The notes beneath the pieces are model-generated. The model searched no databases. It saw only the letters and a program-made list of their open reading frames with translations, and had not been told where the DNA came from. Of a stretch of DNA of 64,000 nt, positions 56,190 to 64,000 are shown piece after piece (within the stretch, counting starts at the first letter, position 1; each line of letters starts with the position of its first letter). The DNA comes from Pseudomonas massiliensis (lineage in GTDB: Bacteria; Pseudomonadota; Gammaproteobacteria; Pseudomonadales; Pseudomonadaceae): contig NZ_CCYK01000004.1 of the NCBI RefSeq assembly GCF_000826105.1, positions 1 through 64,000 on the forward strand. Reading direction: 5' to 3'. The position numbers were made by a program, and so were the translations under genes.

Positions 56190-56195
56190 AATTCA

Positions 56196-56317
56196 GCGGG
56201 TGGGAGTCAGCGCAGCTGACGAATTGCGCTCGATCAGAAAGCCTTTTCGCTAGCTGGCGCTAGCTCCCGCCGTGATCACTCGCTGTCCAATGAATGGGGG
56301 TTCAGTTCACCGGTTGC
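56196..56317. repeat. REP-like intergenic repeat, copy B
   Basis: Inverted GTGGGAGTCAGCGCAGCTGA and GCTGGCGCTAGCTCCCGCC units flank CGATCAGAAAGCCTTTTC (56231-56248). A CCAATGAATGGGGGTTCAGT segment follows. The layout matches copy A at 29730-29841. It fills the gap between convergent triC and tcyN. Confidence 0.65.
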
Positions 56318-57061
56318 TCAGCTGACGAACTTGCCAAGGAACTGCCGGGTGCGCTCATGCTGGGGCGCGGCGAACAAGGCCTTCGGGTCTCCCTGTTCGA
56401 TGATCTTGCCCTTGTCGAAGAAGATCACCCGGTTGGCCACGTCCCGGGCGAAGCTCATTTCATGGGTGACGATCACCATGGTGCGCTTCTCCTCGGCCAA
56501 GCCGCGAATGGTCGCCAGTACCTCGCCCACCAGTTCCGGGTCCAGGGCCGAGGTGGGCTCATCGAACAGAATCACCTCCGGGGCCATGGCCAGGGCACGG
56601 GCAATGGCAACCCGTTGCTGTTGCCCGCCGGAGAGCCGACGAGGATAAGCGTCTTCCTTGCCCGCCAACCCTACCTTGGCCAGCAGAGCGCGGCCCAGGT
56701 CCTGGGCCTCGGCCAAGGGCATCTTCTTCACCACCACAGGGCCTTCGATGACGTTCTCAAGGGCGGTGCGGTGAGGGAAGAGGTTGAAGTTCTGGAAAAC
56801 GAAGCCTACCTGCTGACGTAGCCGGCGCACTTGCGCCTGCTGCCGGGCAATGGGCTGGCTGGCGTCGATCTGCACGTCGCCCACCTGGATATGCCCGGCT
56901 GTCGGCGTTTCAAGCAGGTTCAGGCAGCGCAGGAAGGTAGTCTTGCCCGAGCCGCTCGGCCCAATGATGGCCACGACTTCGCCTTCTTTTACCGTCAGGT
57001 CAAGGTCATCGAGCACAGTCGTGTCCTTGAACCGCTTGGTGAGGTGTTCCACCACAATCAT
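56318..57061 (-). CDS. tcyN: cystine ABC transporter ATPase TcyN
   Basis: This 247-residue polar-amino-acid ATPase has Walker A GPSGSGKTT, Q-loop FQNFNLFPHRT, signature LSGGQQQRVAIARAL, Walker B VILFDEPTSALDP and switch His VTHEMSFA. The downstream position after tcyJ and tcyL identifies it as the cystine transporter ATPase (YecC). It starts 3 nt after the tcyL stop. Confidence 0.94.
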   Translation of the reverse strand: MIVVEHLTKRFKDTTVLDDLDLTVKEGEVVAIIGPSGSGKTTFLRCLNLLETPTAGHIQVGDVQIDASQPIARQQAQVRRLRQQVGFVFQNFNLFPHRTALENVIEGPVVVKKMPLAEAQDLGRALLAKVGLAGKEDAYPRRLSGGQQQRVAIARALAMAPEVILFDEPTSALDPELVGEVLATIRGLAEEKRTMVIVTHEMSFARDVANRVIFFDKGKIIEQGDPKALFAAPQHERTRQFLGKFVS

Positions 57062-57064
57062 GGC

Positions 57065-57733
57065 TTAGCGCTCCAGGTCATGGCGATTGACGCGTCGTTC
57101 CAGGCGATGCTGGAAGTGCGCAAGGATACTGGCCAACACCCAGTAGATAAGGGCCGCGCTCAGGTACATGGCGAAGATTTCGAAGGTGCGCGCGGTGACC
57201 AGCTGCGCCTGGCGGAACAGCTCCGGCACCTGAATGGTCGCTGCCAGGGCCGTGTCCTTGACCAGGGAAATGAAACTGTTACCCAATGGCGGCAGCGCGG
57301 TGCGCGCTGCCTGGGGAAGAATGGTCCGGCGCAGGGTTTGCCAGCGGGTCATGCCAATGCTGGCGGCGGCTTCCCACTGGCCGCGATCGATCGAGGCAAT
57401 GGCGGCCCGCAGGATTTCACAGGCGTAGGCCGCCATGTTCAAGGAAAAGCCGATCAGCGCCGCCGTGAGTGGACTGAGTTCGATACCCACCGACGGCAGG
57501 CCGTAGTAGATCAGGAACAGCTGCACCAGCAGGGGCGTGCCGCGGAAGAACGACACATAGATCCCGGCCAGGCAGCGCAGTAGCCGCAGCCGGGACAGGC
57601 GCATCAGGGCCAGGGCGAAACCCAGCAGCAGCCCGAAGAACATGCCGCCCAGGCTCAGCACCACGGTGAACCAGGCGCCCTGGAGCAGGAAGGGCAGCGA
57701 CTCCAGGGCGACGCGCAGGCTTTCCTGGTTCAT
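57065..57733 (-). CDS. tcyL: cystine ABC transporter permease TcyL
   Basis: This 222-residue permease of the polar-amino-acid type (YecS) has motifs YVSFFRGTPLLVQLFLIYYG and the EAA loop WEAAASIGMTRWQTLRRTILPQA, and about five TM helices. The start overlaps the tcyJ stop by 4 nt. Confidence 0.94.
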   Translation of the reverse strand: MNQESLRVALESLPFLLQGAWFTVVLSLGGMFFGLLLGFALALMRLSRLRLLRCLAGIYVSFFRGTPLLVQLFLIYYGLPSVGIELSPLTAALIGFSLNMAAYACEILRAAIASIDRGQWEAAASIGMTRWQTLRRTILPQAARTALPPLGNSFISLVKDTALAATIQVPELFRQAQLVTARTFEIFAMYLSAALIYWVLASILAHFQHRLERRVNRHDLER

Positions 57734-58521
57734 TGGGTGACGTCAGCGCCGAACCACTTCTGGGACAGCTGAGCCAGGGTGCCGTCCTGGCGCAGCTTGG
57801 CCAGGGCGTCGTCGATGGCCTTGAGCAGTTCCGGCTCGCCCTTGCGCACGGCCACGCCGGCTTCCTGGCGAGAGAAGGCTTCGCCGGCCACGGCCAGGCG
57901 GTCGTTGGTCTTTTTCACGGTATCCAGGGCGGCGAGGCGGTCCACCAGGATGGCATCGATACGCTTGTTCATCAGGTCCTGGAACTTGGTAGGGTCGTCC
58001 TCGTAGGTGCGCACATCAGCCTGAGGTACGTTTTGCTTTACCCACTGTTCGTAGTTGGTACCCAGGCCGACGCCGACTTTCTTGCCCGCCAGGTCTGCCG
58101 GCTTGGTGATGGTCGCCGCATTGGCCTTCAGGGTCAGGGCCTGGATGCCGGATACGGTATAAGGCACGGAAAAGTCGTACTTTTTCTTGCGCTCGTCAGA
58201 AATGGTCACCTGGTTGATGACCACGTCCAGGCGCTTGGATTCCAGCGCCGCCAGGATGCCGTCCCACTTGGTCGGCTGCAGTTCGGCCTTCACACCCAGC
58301 GCCTTGGCCAGGGCCTGGGCCAGCTCTACCTCGAAGCCGGTCAGCTTGCCGCTGTCATCCACATAGCTGAAGGGTGGGTAGGTGCCTTCCAGGCCTACCT
58401 TCAGGACCTTGCTGTCCTGGATCTGTTGCAACTGCTGGCCCGCCTGGGCCTGGCTGCCCATGGCGGTGGCCAGGGCGATGGCGGTGAAGGCGAAGTAGCG
58501 ACGCAGAGCGTTCAAGCGCAT
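57730..58521 (-). CDS. tcyJ: cystine-binding periplasmic protein TcyJ (FliY)
   Basis: The 263-residue solute-binding protein has a signal peptide (FAFTAIALATAMGSQAQA) and motifs LKVGLEGTYPPFSYVDDSGK, GFEVELAQALAKALGVKAEL and LVDRLAALD. In E. coli FliY binds cystine and related compounds for YecSC. I start at ATG 58521 with AAAGGA upstream; a longer reading would overlap dcyD. It follows dcyD by 22 nt, and the four genes form one operon. Confidence 0.94.
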   Translation of the reverse strand: MRLNALRRYFAFTAIALATAMGSQAQAGQQLQQIQDSKVLKVGLEGTYPPFSYVDDSGKLTGFEVELAQALAKALGVKAELQPTKWDGILAALESKRLDVVINQVTISDERKKKYDFSVPYTVSGIQALTLKANAATITKPADLAGKKVGVGLGTNYEQWVKQNVPQADVRTYEDDPTKFQDLMNKRIDAILVDRLAALDTVKKTNDRLAVAGEAFSRQEAGVAVRKGEPELLKAIDDALAKLRQDGTLAQLSQKWFGADVTQ

Positions 58522-58543
58522 GGCAATATCCTTTGGGCTAAGG

Positions 58544-59542
58544 TCAGGCAGACCAGGCATCGGTATAGGCAAAGAGGGCAGGCGCCCCGCCGGTATGGAG
58601 AAACAGCAGGGGGCCATCGTCGAAGCGTTGGCGACCCACGCCGTCGAGCAGCGCCGCCATGGCCTTGGCGGTATAGACAGGGTCGAGCAGGATTCCTTCC
58701 TGGGCGGCCAGCAGTTTGATAGCCGCCAGGCCTCCAGCGTTCGGTTCACCGTAACGAGGACCGTAGTACTCGTCCCACAGATGAATGCGCAGGCTTTCAG
58801 GCAGCGGGACGGCCAGCAAGGCAGCCGTGGCCTCGGCCAGGTGTTGCACCTTGGGGCGCTGCTGGTCTTCGTCGCGGGAAACGGTTACCCCGATCACCGG
58901 CAGTTCCGGCAGCTGATGGCTCAAGCCAAGGGCCAGCCCGGCATGGGTGCCGGCGCTGCCGCTGGCCAGCACCACGGCGGCGAAATCCACGCCGCTGGCC
59001 TGGATCTGCTCAGCCAGCTCCAGGCCGGCTCGCACGTAGCCAAGCGCGCCTACAGGGCTGGAACCGCCGACAGGCACGATGTAAGGCCGTTTGCCCGCCG
59101 TGCGCAACCGCGCCGCCAGGGCTTCGAGGGCAGCCGGGGCGTTGTCCAGGTTCTCGACCAGCTCCACCCGGGCATCGAACAGGTCCAGCAACAGGCGATT
59201 GCCATTGCCCAGGTAATCCGGCGCCGTGGTGCCAATGGGGTTTTCCAGCAAGGCGAAGCAGGAAAGGCCAAGCCGTGCCGCCAGGGCGGCGGTTTGCCGT
59301 ACGTGGTTGCTCTGGATGGCGCCCGCGGTGATCAGGGTATCGGCCCCTTGCGCCAGGGCGTCGGCAGCCAGGTATTCAAGCTTGCGCAGCTTGTTGCCTC
59401 CCAGCGCCAAGGGTGTCAGGTCGTCCCGCTTGATGTGGATGTCCCGCCCCAGCCACGCGGAGAGCCGCTCTAGCCTTTCCAGCGGCGTTGCGGTTTGCAT
59501 CAGGTTCAGGCGAGGAAAGCGGGCAAGCTGGGTGGAGATCAT
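58544..59542 (-). CDS. dcyD: D-cysteine desulfhydrase
   Basis: This 332-residue PLP enzyme of the ACC-deaminase/DcyD family converts D-cysteine to pyruvate, sulfide and ammonia. The PLP lysine is K51 in [11 protein letters not shown]. Other motifs are [17 protein letters not shown] and the phosphate-binding [12 protein letters not shown] start at ATG 59542 ([11 protein letters not shown]); upstream extension is not family-like. It is the first gene of the dcyD-tcyJ-tcyL-tcyN operon, so imported cystine or cysteine can be used as sulfur source. Confidence 0.93.
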   Translation of the reverse strand: MISTQLARFPRLNLMQTATPLERLERLSAWLGRDIHIKRDDLTPLALGGNKLRKLEYLAADALAQGADTLITAGAIQSNHVRQTAALAARLGLSCFALLENPIGTTAPDYLGNGNRLLLDLFDARVELVENLDNAPAALEALAARLRTAGKRPYIVPVGGSSPVGALGYVRAGLELAEQIQASGVDFAAVVLASGSAGTHAGLALGLSHQLPELPVIGVTVSRDEDQQRPKVQHLAEATAALLAVPLPESLRIHLWDEYYGPRYGEPNAGGLAAIKLLAAQEGILLDPVYTAKAMAALLDGVGRQRFDDGPLLFLHTGGAPALFAYTDAWSA

Positions 59543-59750
59543 GGGATGTCCAGTAGGCGGTCGACCAGCGACTATAGGCATGCGTCGCGGCCCAGGCAAT
59601 ACGCTTGTCGGGCAAGTATAAGCACGCCGATACATATTCCCTGACGCCTGGACGGTCGGGAAAATGGTTATTTTTTCAATACTCTGATTTCCCGTACAGT
59701 AGGCGCCGGAACGGCGCGCACGCCGTTGCCCCAACGCAGGAGAAGGTACC
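59543..59750. promoter_or_regulatory. divergent promoter region dcyD / serine acetyltransferase
   Basis: The 208-bp gap is AT-rich around 59660-59700. GGGAAA (59658-59663) and TTTCCC (59688-59693) are inverted around GGTTATTTTTTCAATACTC. Shared control by a sulfur regulator such as CysB is likely but not shown. Confidence 0.35.
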
Positions 59751-60698
59751 GTGAGCGAGACTGGGCAAAGCCGCAGCCATAACGGCGGCCACTGGCAACT
59801 GAAAGGCATCGTGGACGAACTACGGAGCGCGCGCGAACAATGGCGCCGCCAGAATGGCCGCAGTTGTGGTTCCACCGGCGGGCGTGACCTGCCTTCTCGG
59901 GAGGCGGTGGCCACGGTGCTGGAGCAACTGTGTGGCGCGCTCTTCCCGATGCGCCTGGGCCCGGTGGACCTGCGCGAGGAGAGCGAAGACTTCTACGTCG
60001 GCCATACACTGGATGCAGCCCTGAACGGGCTGTTGGCCCAGGCGCGCCTCGAACTGCGCTACGCCGGCCGCCACGGCCCATGCAACATCGAGGAGCTGGA
60101 CGCCACCGCGCTTCGCCTGATCCAAGGGTTCGCCACCGCCTTGCCAGGCATCCGGCGCCTGCTCGATACCGATGTGCTAGCGGCCTACCAGGGCGACCCG
60201 GCCGCCCGCAGCGTGGACGAGGTCTTGCTTTGCTATCCAGGCGTACTGGCGATCATCCATCACCGGCTGGCCCATCATCTGTACCGCGCGGGTCTTCCCT
60301 TGCTGGCGCGCATCGCTGCGGAGCTGGCCCATTCCAGTACCGGCATCGATATCCACCCCGGCGCCCAGATCGGCCCCAGCTTCTTCATCGACCACGGCAC
60401 GGGCGTGGTCATCGGGGAAACCTGCATCATCGGCGAGCGGGTGCGGATCTACCAGGCCGTTACCCTTGGGGCCAAGCGGTTCCCGGCCACTGAGGACGGC
60501 TCGCTGCAGAAAGGCCTGCCGCGTCATCCCATCGTGGAAGACGACGTGGTGATCTACGCCGGGGCGACCATCCTGGGTCGTATCACCATCGGCAAGGGCT
60601 CCACCATCGGCGGTAATGTCTGGCTCACCCGCAGCGTGTCGCCGGGCAGCAACCTGACCCAGGCGAACCTGCAGCAGGATGAAAGTGGCGTTCGATAG
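59751..60698 (+). CDS. epsC: serine O-acetyltransferase, EpsC type
   Basis: This 315-residue enzyme acetylates L-serine, the first committed step of cysteine synthesis. The helical N-terminal half (to about 190) is followed by a left-handed beta-helix of hexapeptide repeats ([31 protein letters not shown]) with the catalytic His in IDHGTG. The length and N-terminal region fit the EpsC/SrpH branch better than enteric CysE. The GTG start has CAGGAGA upstream. It diverges from dcyD. Confidence 0.93.
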   Translation: MSETGQSRSHNGGHWQLKGIVDELRSAREQWRRQNGRSCGSTGGRDLPSREAVATVLEQLCGALFPMRLGPVDLREESEDFYVGHTLDAALNGLLAQARLELRYAGRHGPCNIEELDATALRLIQGFATALPGIRRLLDTDVLAAYQGDPAARSVDEVLLCYPGVLAIIHHRLAHHLYRAGLPLLARIAAELAHSSTGIDIHPGAQIGPSFFIDHGTGVVIGETCIIGERVRIYQAVTLGAKRFPATEDGSLQKGLPRHPIVEDDVVIYAGATILGRITIGKGSTIGGNVWLTRSVSPGSNLTQANLQQDESGVR

Positions 60699-60716
60699 AG
60701 GCCGCGAGGCGATGCA

Positions 60717-60795
60717 AGCCCTGGTGGGAGGCAGCGCAGCTGCCGAATAGATGTTGCCAACGTCTGTTCCCCAGCTGGCGCTGGGTCCCACGGGA
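60717..60795. repeat. REP-like inverted pair, copy C
   Basis: GGTGGGAGGCAGCGCAGCTG and CAGCTGGCGCTGGGTCCCAC are imperfect inverted copies about 30 bp apart. They resemble the units at 29.7 and 56.2 kb but lack the CGATCAGAAAGCC core. Confidence 0.55.
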
Positions 60796-60855
60796 CACAG
60801 ACAACCCCATGAGGAAGACCTGTGGCGGTGAGCCGGTTTGGCCTCGGGCGGGAAT

Positions 60856-60891
60856 CATGTTTTAATTGAACGCTCGTTCAATTAAAACATG
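60856..60891. promoter_or_regulatory. 36-bp palindromic operator upstream of betT
   Basis: Two perfect 17-bp arms (CATGTTTTAATTGAACG and its complement) flank a 2-bp centre. The size and the TTGAACG/CGTTCAA core fit a TetR-family operator; next to a choline-type BCCT gene the likely repressor is BetI. No tetR/betI gene is in the window. Confidence 0.65.
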
Positions 60892-60928
60892 TTCGCACGC
60901 TGCGTTCATCTGGAGGCCCGTCCTGCCC

Positions 60929-62920
60929 GTGACCAGTCATTCCGCACCTGTCCGCATGAACCCGCCGGTGTTTGCCTTCGCCGCTGGCGCCATCCTTCTC
61001 TTCTCCGCCGTTGTGCTGGCTTTCCCTAGCGCCGCGGGGGCCTGGCTGCTCAAGGCTCAGGCCTGGGCCTCCAATACCGTCGGCTGGTATTACCTGCTGG
61101 CCATGAGTCTTTACCTGGTTTTCGTAGTGGTCACGGCGCTTTCCGGCTACGGCCGTATCAAGCTGGGCGCGGACCATGACGAGCCTGAGTTCAGTTATCT
61201 CTCCTGGGCGGGAATGCTCTTTGCCGCGGGCATCAGCATCACGCTGTTCTTCTTCTGTGTATCGGAGCCGCTGACCCATTTCACTCATCCGCCCCAGGGC
61301 GAAGCTGGCAACGAGGCCGCTGCTCGCCAGGCCATGCAGTTGCTGTTCCTGCATTGGGGCCTGCATGGTTGGGGTGTCTTCGCATTCGTGGGCATGGCAC
61401 TGGGTTATTTCGCCTACCGGCATAACCTGCCGCTGGCGTTGCGCTCGGCCCTTTACCCGCTGATCGGCAAGCGGATCAACGGCCCTATCGGCTATGCCGT
61501 GGATGGTTTCGGCATCATCGCCACGGTGTTCGGGCTAGGGGCTGACATGGGTTTCGGGGTGCTGCACCTCAACGCCGGGCTTGATCAACTGTTCGGGATG
61601 CCCCATAACCAATGGGTGCAGTTGGGGCTGATCGCCCTCATGATGGGTGCCGCCATCCTGGTGGCCGTCTCCGGCGTGGACAAGGGCGTGCGGGTCATGT
61701 CGGACCTGAACATGCTTCTGGCCTGCGCCCTGCTGCTGTTCGTGCTCTTCGCCGGGCCTACCCAGCACCTGCTCAATACCCTGGTACAGAATGTGGGCGA
61801 TTACCTTTCGGTGCTGCCGGCCAAGAGCTTCGACCTCTATGCCTATGGCAAGGTCGGCGGCTGGCTAGGCGACTGGACCGTGTTCTACTGGGCCTGGTGG
61901 ATTGCCTGGGCACCCTTCGTCGGGTTGTTCATCGCACGGATTTCCCGCGGGCGAACCATCCGCGAATTCGTGTTCGGCGTGCTGTTCATTCCCCTGGGGT
62001 TCACCCTGGCCTGGATGTCCATATTCGCCAACAGTGCGCTGGATCTCCAGCTTCACGGCGTACTTGACCTCGCCGCTTCGGCCATCGCCGATCCGTCCCG
62101 TACGCTGTACCTGATGCTGCAGCAGTACCCTTGGAGCCGCACGGTCATCGCGGTCACGGTGTTCGTCAGCTTCGTCTTCTTCGTCACCTCCGCGGACTCG
62201 GGTACCGTGGTGCTGTCCACCTTGTCTGCCAAGGGCGGCGGGCCGGACGAAGACGGCCCCAAGTGGCTGCGTGTGTTCTGGGGTACCGCCACGGCCCTGG
62301 TCACTGGCGGCCTGTTGTTCGCCGGCAGTATCGATTCGCTCAAGTCGGCGGTGGTGCTGACCTCCCTGCCGTTCTCCCTGATCCTCTTGCTGATGATGTG
62401 GGGCCTGCACAAGGCGTTCTACATGGAGTCTCAGCGGCAGATCGCCCAGCTTTATTCCTTGGCGCCCAGCACGTCTGCGCGCCGTGGCAAGGGGCGTGGC
62501 GGCTGGCGTCAACGCCTGAGCCAAGCCGTGCATTTCCCCTCGCGGGATGAGGTGTACCGCTTCATGGAAGGCTCCATTCGCCCAGCGATGCAGGAGGTAT
62601 GTGCCGAGTTCGTGGGCAAGGGCCTCACTGCGCGGGTCGAGGAAAACACCGGCCACGACGCTGAAAGCCTGATCGTGACCCACGGCGAGGAACGGCCCTT
62701 CATTTATCAGGTGCGCATGCGTGGGTACTTCACGCCGTCGTTCGCTCGCGGCGGGATGGGCAACAAGGAGCTCAAGAACCGCCGCTACTATCGAGCCGAG
62801 GTTCATCTAGCAGAAGGCAGCCAGGACTATGACCTGGTTGGCTACAACAAGGAGCAGATCATCACCGACATCCTGGATCAGTACGAACGGCACATGCAGT
62901 TCCTGCACCTGGTTCGCTGA
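60929..62920 (+). CDS. betT: BCCT-family choline/betaine transporter, BetT-like
   Basis: The 663-residue transporter has 12 TM helices and the BCCT signature region around FYWAWWIAWAPFVGLFIARISRGRTIREF. A long C-terminal cytoplasmic domain (about 500-663) is the feature of osmotically regulated BetT in pseudomonads. I use GTG 60929 (VTSHSAPVRMNPP) with GGAGG upstream; ATG 60956 is an alternative. A TTG reading from 60866 would start inside the operator. Choline import for glycine betaine synthesis is the expected role. Confidence 0.88.
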   Translation: MTSHSAPVRMNPPVFAFAAGAILLFSAVVLAFPSAAGAWLLKAQAWASNTVGWYYLLAMSLYLVFVVVTALSGYGRIKLGADHDEPEFSYLSWAGMLFAAGISITLFFFCVSEPLTHFTHPPQGEAGNEAAARQAMQLLFLHWGLHGWGVFAFVGMALGYFAYRHNLPLALRSALYPLIGKRINGPIGYAVDGFGIIATVFGLGADMGFGVLHLNAGLDQLFGMPHNQWVQLGLIALMMGAAILVAVSGVDKGVRVMSDLNMLLACALLLFVLFAGPTQHLLNTLVQNVGDYLSVLPAKSFDLYAYGKVGGWLGDWTVFYWAWWIAWAPFVGLFIARISRGRTIREFVFGVLFIPLGFTLAWMSIFANSALDLQLHGVLDLAASAIADPSRTLYLMLQQYPWSRTVIAVTVFVSFVFFVTSADSGTVVLSTLSAKGGGPDEDGPKWLRVFWGTATALVTGGLLFAGSIDSLKSAVVLTSLPFSLILLLMMWGLHKAFYMESQRQIAQLYSLAPSTSARRGKGRGGWRQRLSQAVHFPSRDEVYRFMEGSIRPAMQEVCAEFVGKGLTARVEENTGHDAESLIVTHGEERPFIYQVRMRGYFTPSFARGGMGNKELKNRRYYRAEVHLAEGSQDYDLVGYNKEQIITDILDQYERHMQFLHLVR

Positions 62921-62925
62921 CAGGA

Positions 62926-62965
62926 GGCAGCGGAAGCCGCCGCGCAAAGGCGGTAGTCCGCTGCC
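62926..62965. terminator. strong hairpin between convergent betT and SDR gene
   Basis: GGCAGCGGA pairs with TCCGCTGCC, and inside it CCGCC pairs with GGCGG. It begins 5 nt after the betT stop and ends 9 bp before the SDR stop. It lacks a U-tract but may terminate both genes. Confidence 0.5.
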
Positions 62966-62974
62966 GGGGCCCCG

Positions 62975-63715
62975 CTAGACGATCCCGCCGTTGGCACGCA
63001 GCACCTGGCCGTTGATCCAGCCGCCTTCGGGCCCTACCAGGAAAGCCACTATGCCGGCGATATCCTCCGGCTCACCCAGGCGCTCCAGAGGCGGGCGCTT
63101 GGCCAGTTGCTGGATCAGTTCCTCGGTCTTGCCTTCGAAGAACAGCTCAGTGGCGACCGGGCCTGGGGCAACGGCATTGACCGTAATGTCCCGGCCACGC
63201 AGTTCCTGGGCCAATACCTTGGTCAATGACTCCACCGCCGCCTTGCTGGCGATATACAGGGAGTAATTGGGCAGGTTCATGCCCACCGTGCTGCTGGAAA
63301 GATTCACGATGCGGCCGCCGTCGTTCAAGCGCCGAGCCGCCTCGCGCAGTGTATTGAAGGTACCGCGGGTGTTGATGTTGAAGGTATGGTCGAACAGCTC
63401 GTCGCTGCTGTCTGCCAAAGGCACCATCTTCAGGATGCCGGCGTTGTTGACCAGCACGTCGATCTTGCCGAACGCAGCTTCGGCCTCATCGAACAGGCGG
63501 CGTACATCGCTGCTGTCGGCCACGTTCGCCCTGATCGCCACGGCGCGTCCGCCTTCTTCTTTGATGCGTGCAACCAGTTCATCAGCGTCCTTGGCGCTAT
63601 GGGCATAGTTGATGACCACAGCGAAGCCATCGTCCACCAGGCGCAACGCCAGGGCGGCACCAATGCCACGAGAGGCGCCCGTGATCAGGGCTGTTTTCTG
63701 GGTAGCGATAACCAT
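62975..63715 (-). CDS. short-chain dehydrogenase/reductase
   Basis: This 246-residue classical SDR has the nucleotide-binding TGASRGIG (12-19), NNAG, catalytic Ser region (NLSSSTVG) and YxxxK as YIASK. The C-terminal GGWINGQVLRANGG is typical of 3-oxoacyl-ACP reductase-like SDRs. The NYAHSAKDAD segment after strand 2 suggests NADPH preference. The substrate cannot be told from sequence. It is monocistronic, convergent with betT. Confidence 0.9.
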   Translation of the reverse strand: MVIATQKTALITGASRGIGAALALRLVDDGFAVVINYAHSAKDADELVARIKEEGGRAVAIRANVADSSDVRRLFDEAEAAFGKIDVLVNNAGILKMVPLADSSDELFDHTFNINTRGTFNTLREAARRLNDGGRIVNLSSSTVGMNLPNYSLYIASKAAVESLTKVLAQELRGRDITVNAVAPGPVATELFFEGKTEELIQQLAKRPPLERLGEPEDIAGIVAFLVGPEGGWINGQVLRANGGIV

Positions 63716-63780
63716 GAAGAGCTCCTCGGATGAAAGTTACAAAACCCTAGCCCAGATACGTGCCTGTTTTCGTGAAACTA

Positions 63781-64000
63781 CTACTTTTTGAGCAATCCCA
63801 GAGTTTCTTTAGCCTGGTAAAGGGCTTTGGCGCCATGGCCCACGCCAGGGATTTCTCCATGTTCCCGCGTCAGGGGTACCTGCCAATCGCGGCTGAGCTG
63901 GCGTTCATAGGCCAGGTAGTTGCGTTGGCGCTGCAGCCGATTGTCGCCCTGGGCCAAGGCGGCGCAGCTGCGGTCCAGCAGGGGATGGCCGGGGTCGTTA
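63781..64000 (-). CDS. C-terminal end of a probable alpha/beta hydrolase
   Basis: Only the last 73 codons are in the window; the gene enters from the right edge. The visible part ends LTREHGEIPGVGHGAKALYQ...LLKK. The GVGHG motif near the end looks like the catalytic-His turn of an alpha/beta hydrolase. A Leu/Arg/Gln-rich helical stretch precedes it. The family call is tentative. Confidence 0.6.
   Translation of the reverse strand, partial: NDPGHPLLDRSCAALAQGDNRLQRQRNYLAYERQLSRDWQVPLTREHGEIPGVGHGAKALYQAKETLGLLKK

Noticed and set aside
58522..58749. N-terminal extension of the cystine-binding protein
   Set aside because: It would overlap dcyD and precede a clear signal peptide that has its own AAAGGA ribosome-binding site.
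59543..59914. N-terminal extension of D-cysteine desulfhydrase
   Set aside because: It would run through the divergent promoter region into the acetyltransferase gene, and the family begins at the ATG at 59542.

Overview
The window looks like a chromosomal segment of a fluorescent Pseudomonas of the P. putida group. The evidence is the lapG-lapD / lapC-lapB / lapA order (the order known from P. putida KT2440), a Pseudomonas-type rRNA operon end, gabDT followed by HDOD and GGDEF genes, and the oscA-sbp-cysTWA sulfur cluster. Coding density is high and codon usage is GC-rich. The main exception is an AT-richer hipBA island at about 35.5-37.2 kb.

Layout. 1-3771: end of an rrn operon (tRNA-Ile 3' end, tRNA-Ala, 23S, 5S, then a second 5S, each 5S with its own terminator). 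4055-24049: a GntR regulator, then the Lap biofilm adhesion system: periplasmic protease LapG, c-di-GMP receptor LapD, type I secretion parts LapC and LapB, and the 3849-residue repeat adhesin LapA. The outer-membrane partner LapE is not in the window. 24109-29707: a small conserved protein, then a MarR-controlled efflux operon (FUSC pump, DUF1656, HlyD, NodT channel). 29849-35417: two overlapping membrane-linked GTPase genes, a Beta-family protein and a DUF945 protein. 35549-37229: a HipB/HipA toxin-antitoxin pair preceded by three matching 25-bp operators. 37491-37567: tRNA-Arg(CCG). 37826-43283: gabD, gabT, an HDOD protein and a PAS-GGDEF diguanylate cyclase.

43555-60698 is dominated by sulfur acquisition: oscA, sulfate uptake (sbp, cysT, cysW, cysA), a truncated sigma-54-type regulator, an orphan MetQ, cystine uptake (tcyJ, tcyL, tcyN), dcyD and a serine acetyltransferase. 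A DUF962 gene, an RBBP9-like hydrolase and a TriABC-type RND pump with two fusion proteins lie among them. The end holds a BCCT (BetT-like) transporter behind a large TetR-type palindrome, an SDR oxidoreductase and the C-terminus of a probable hydrolase.

The most striking irregularity is a 250-bp direct repeat between gabT and the HDOD gene. Copy 1 is clean on its left and degraded on its right; copy 2 is the reverse. That is what two unmerged contig ends joined together would look like, so I suspect an assembly artefact. Other points worth a second look: the triple hip operator, a sigma-54-type regulator without GAFTGA and without a DNA-binding domain, nested repeat duplications in lapA, a 1.15-kb lapB-lapA spacer with a decayed-looking ORF and a FleQ-like box, an orphan MetQ, and an interspersed REP-like repeat family. 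I did not find a clearly new multi-gene system. The best candidate for an undescribed unit is the GTPase pair beside the Beta-family gene.
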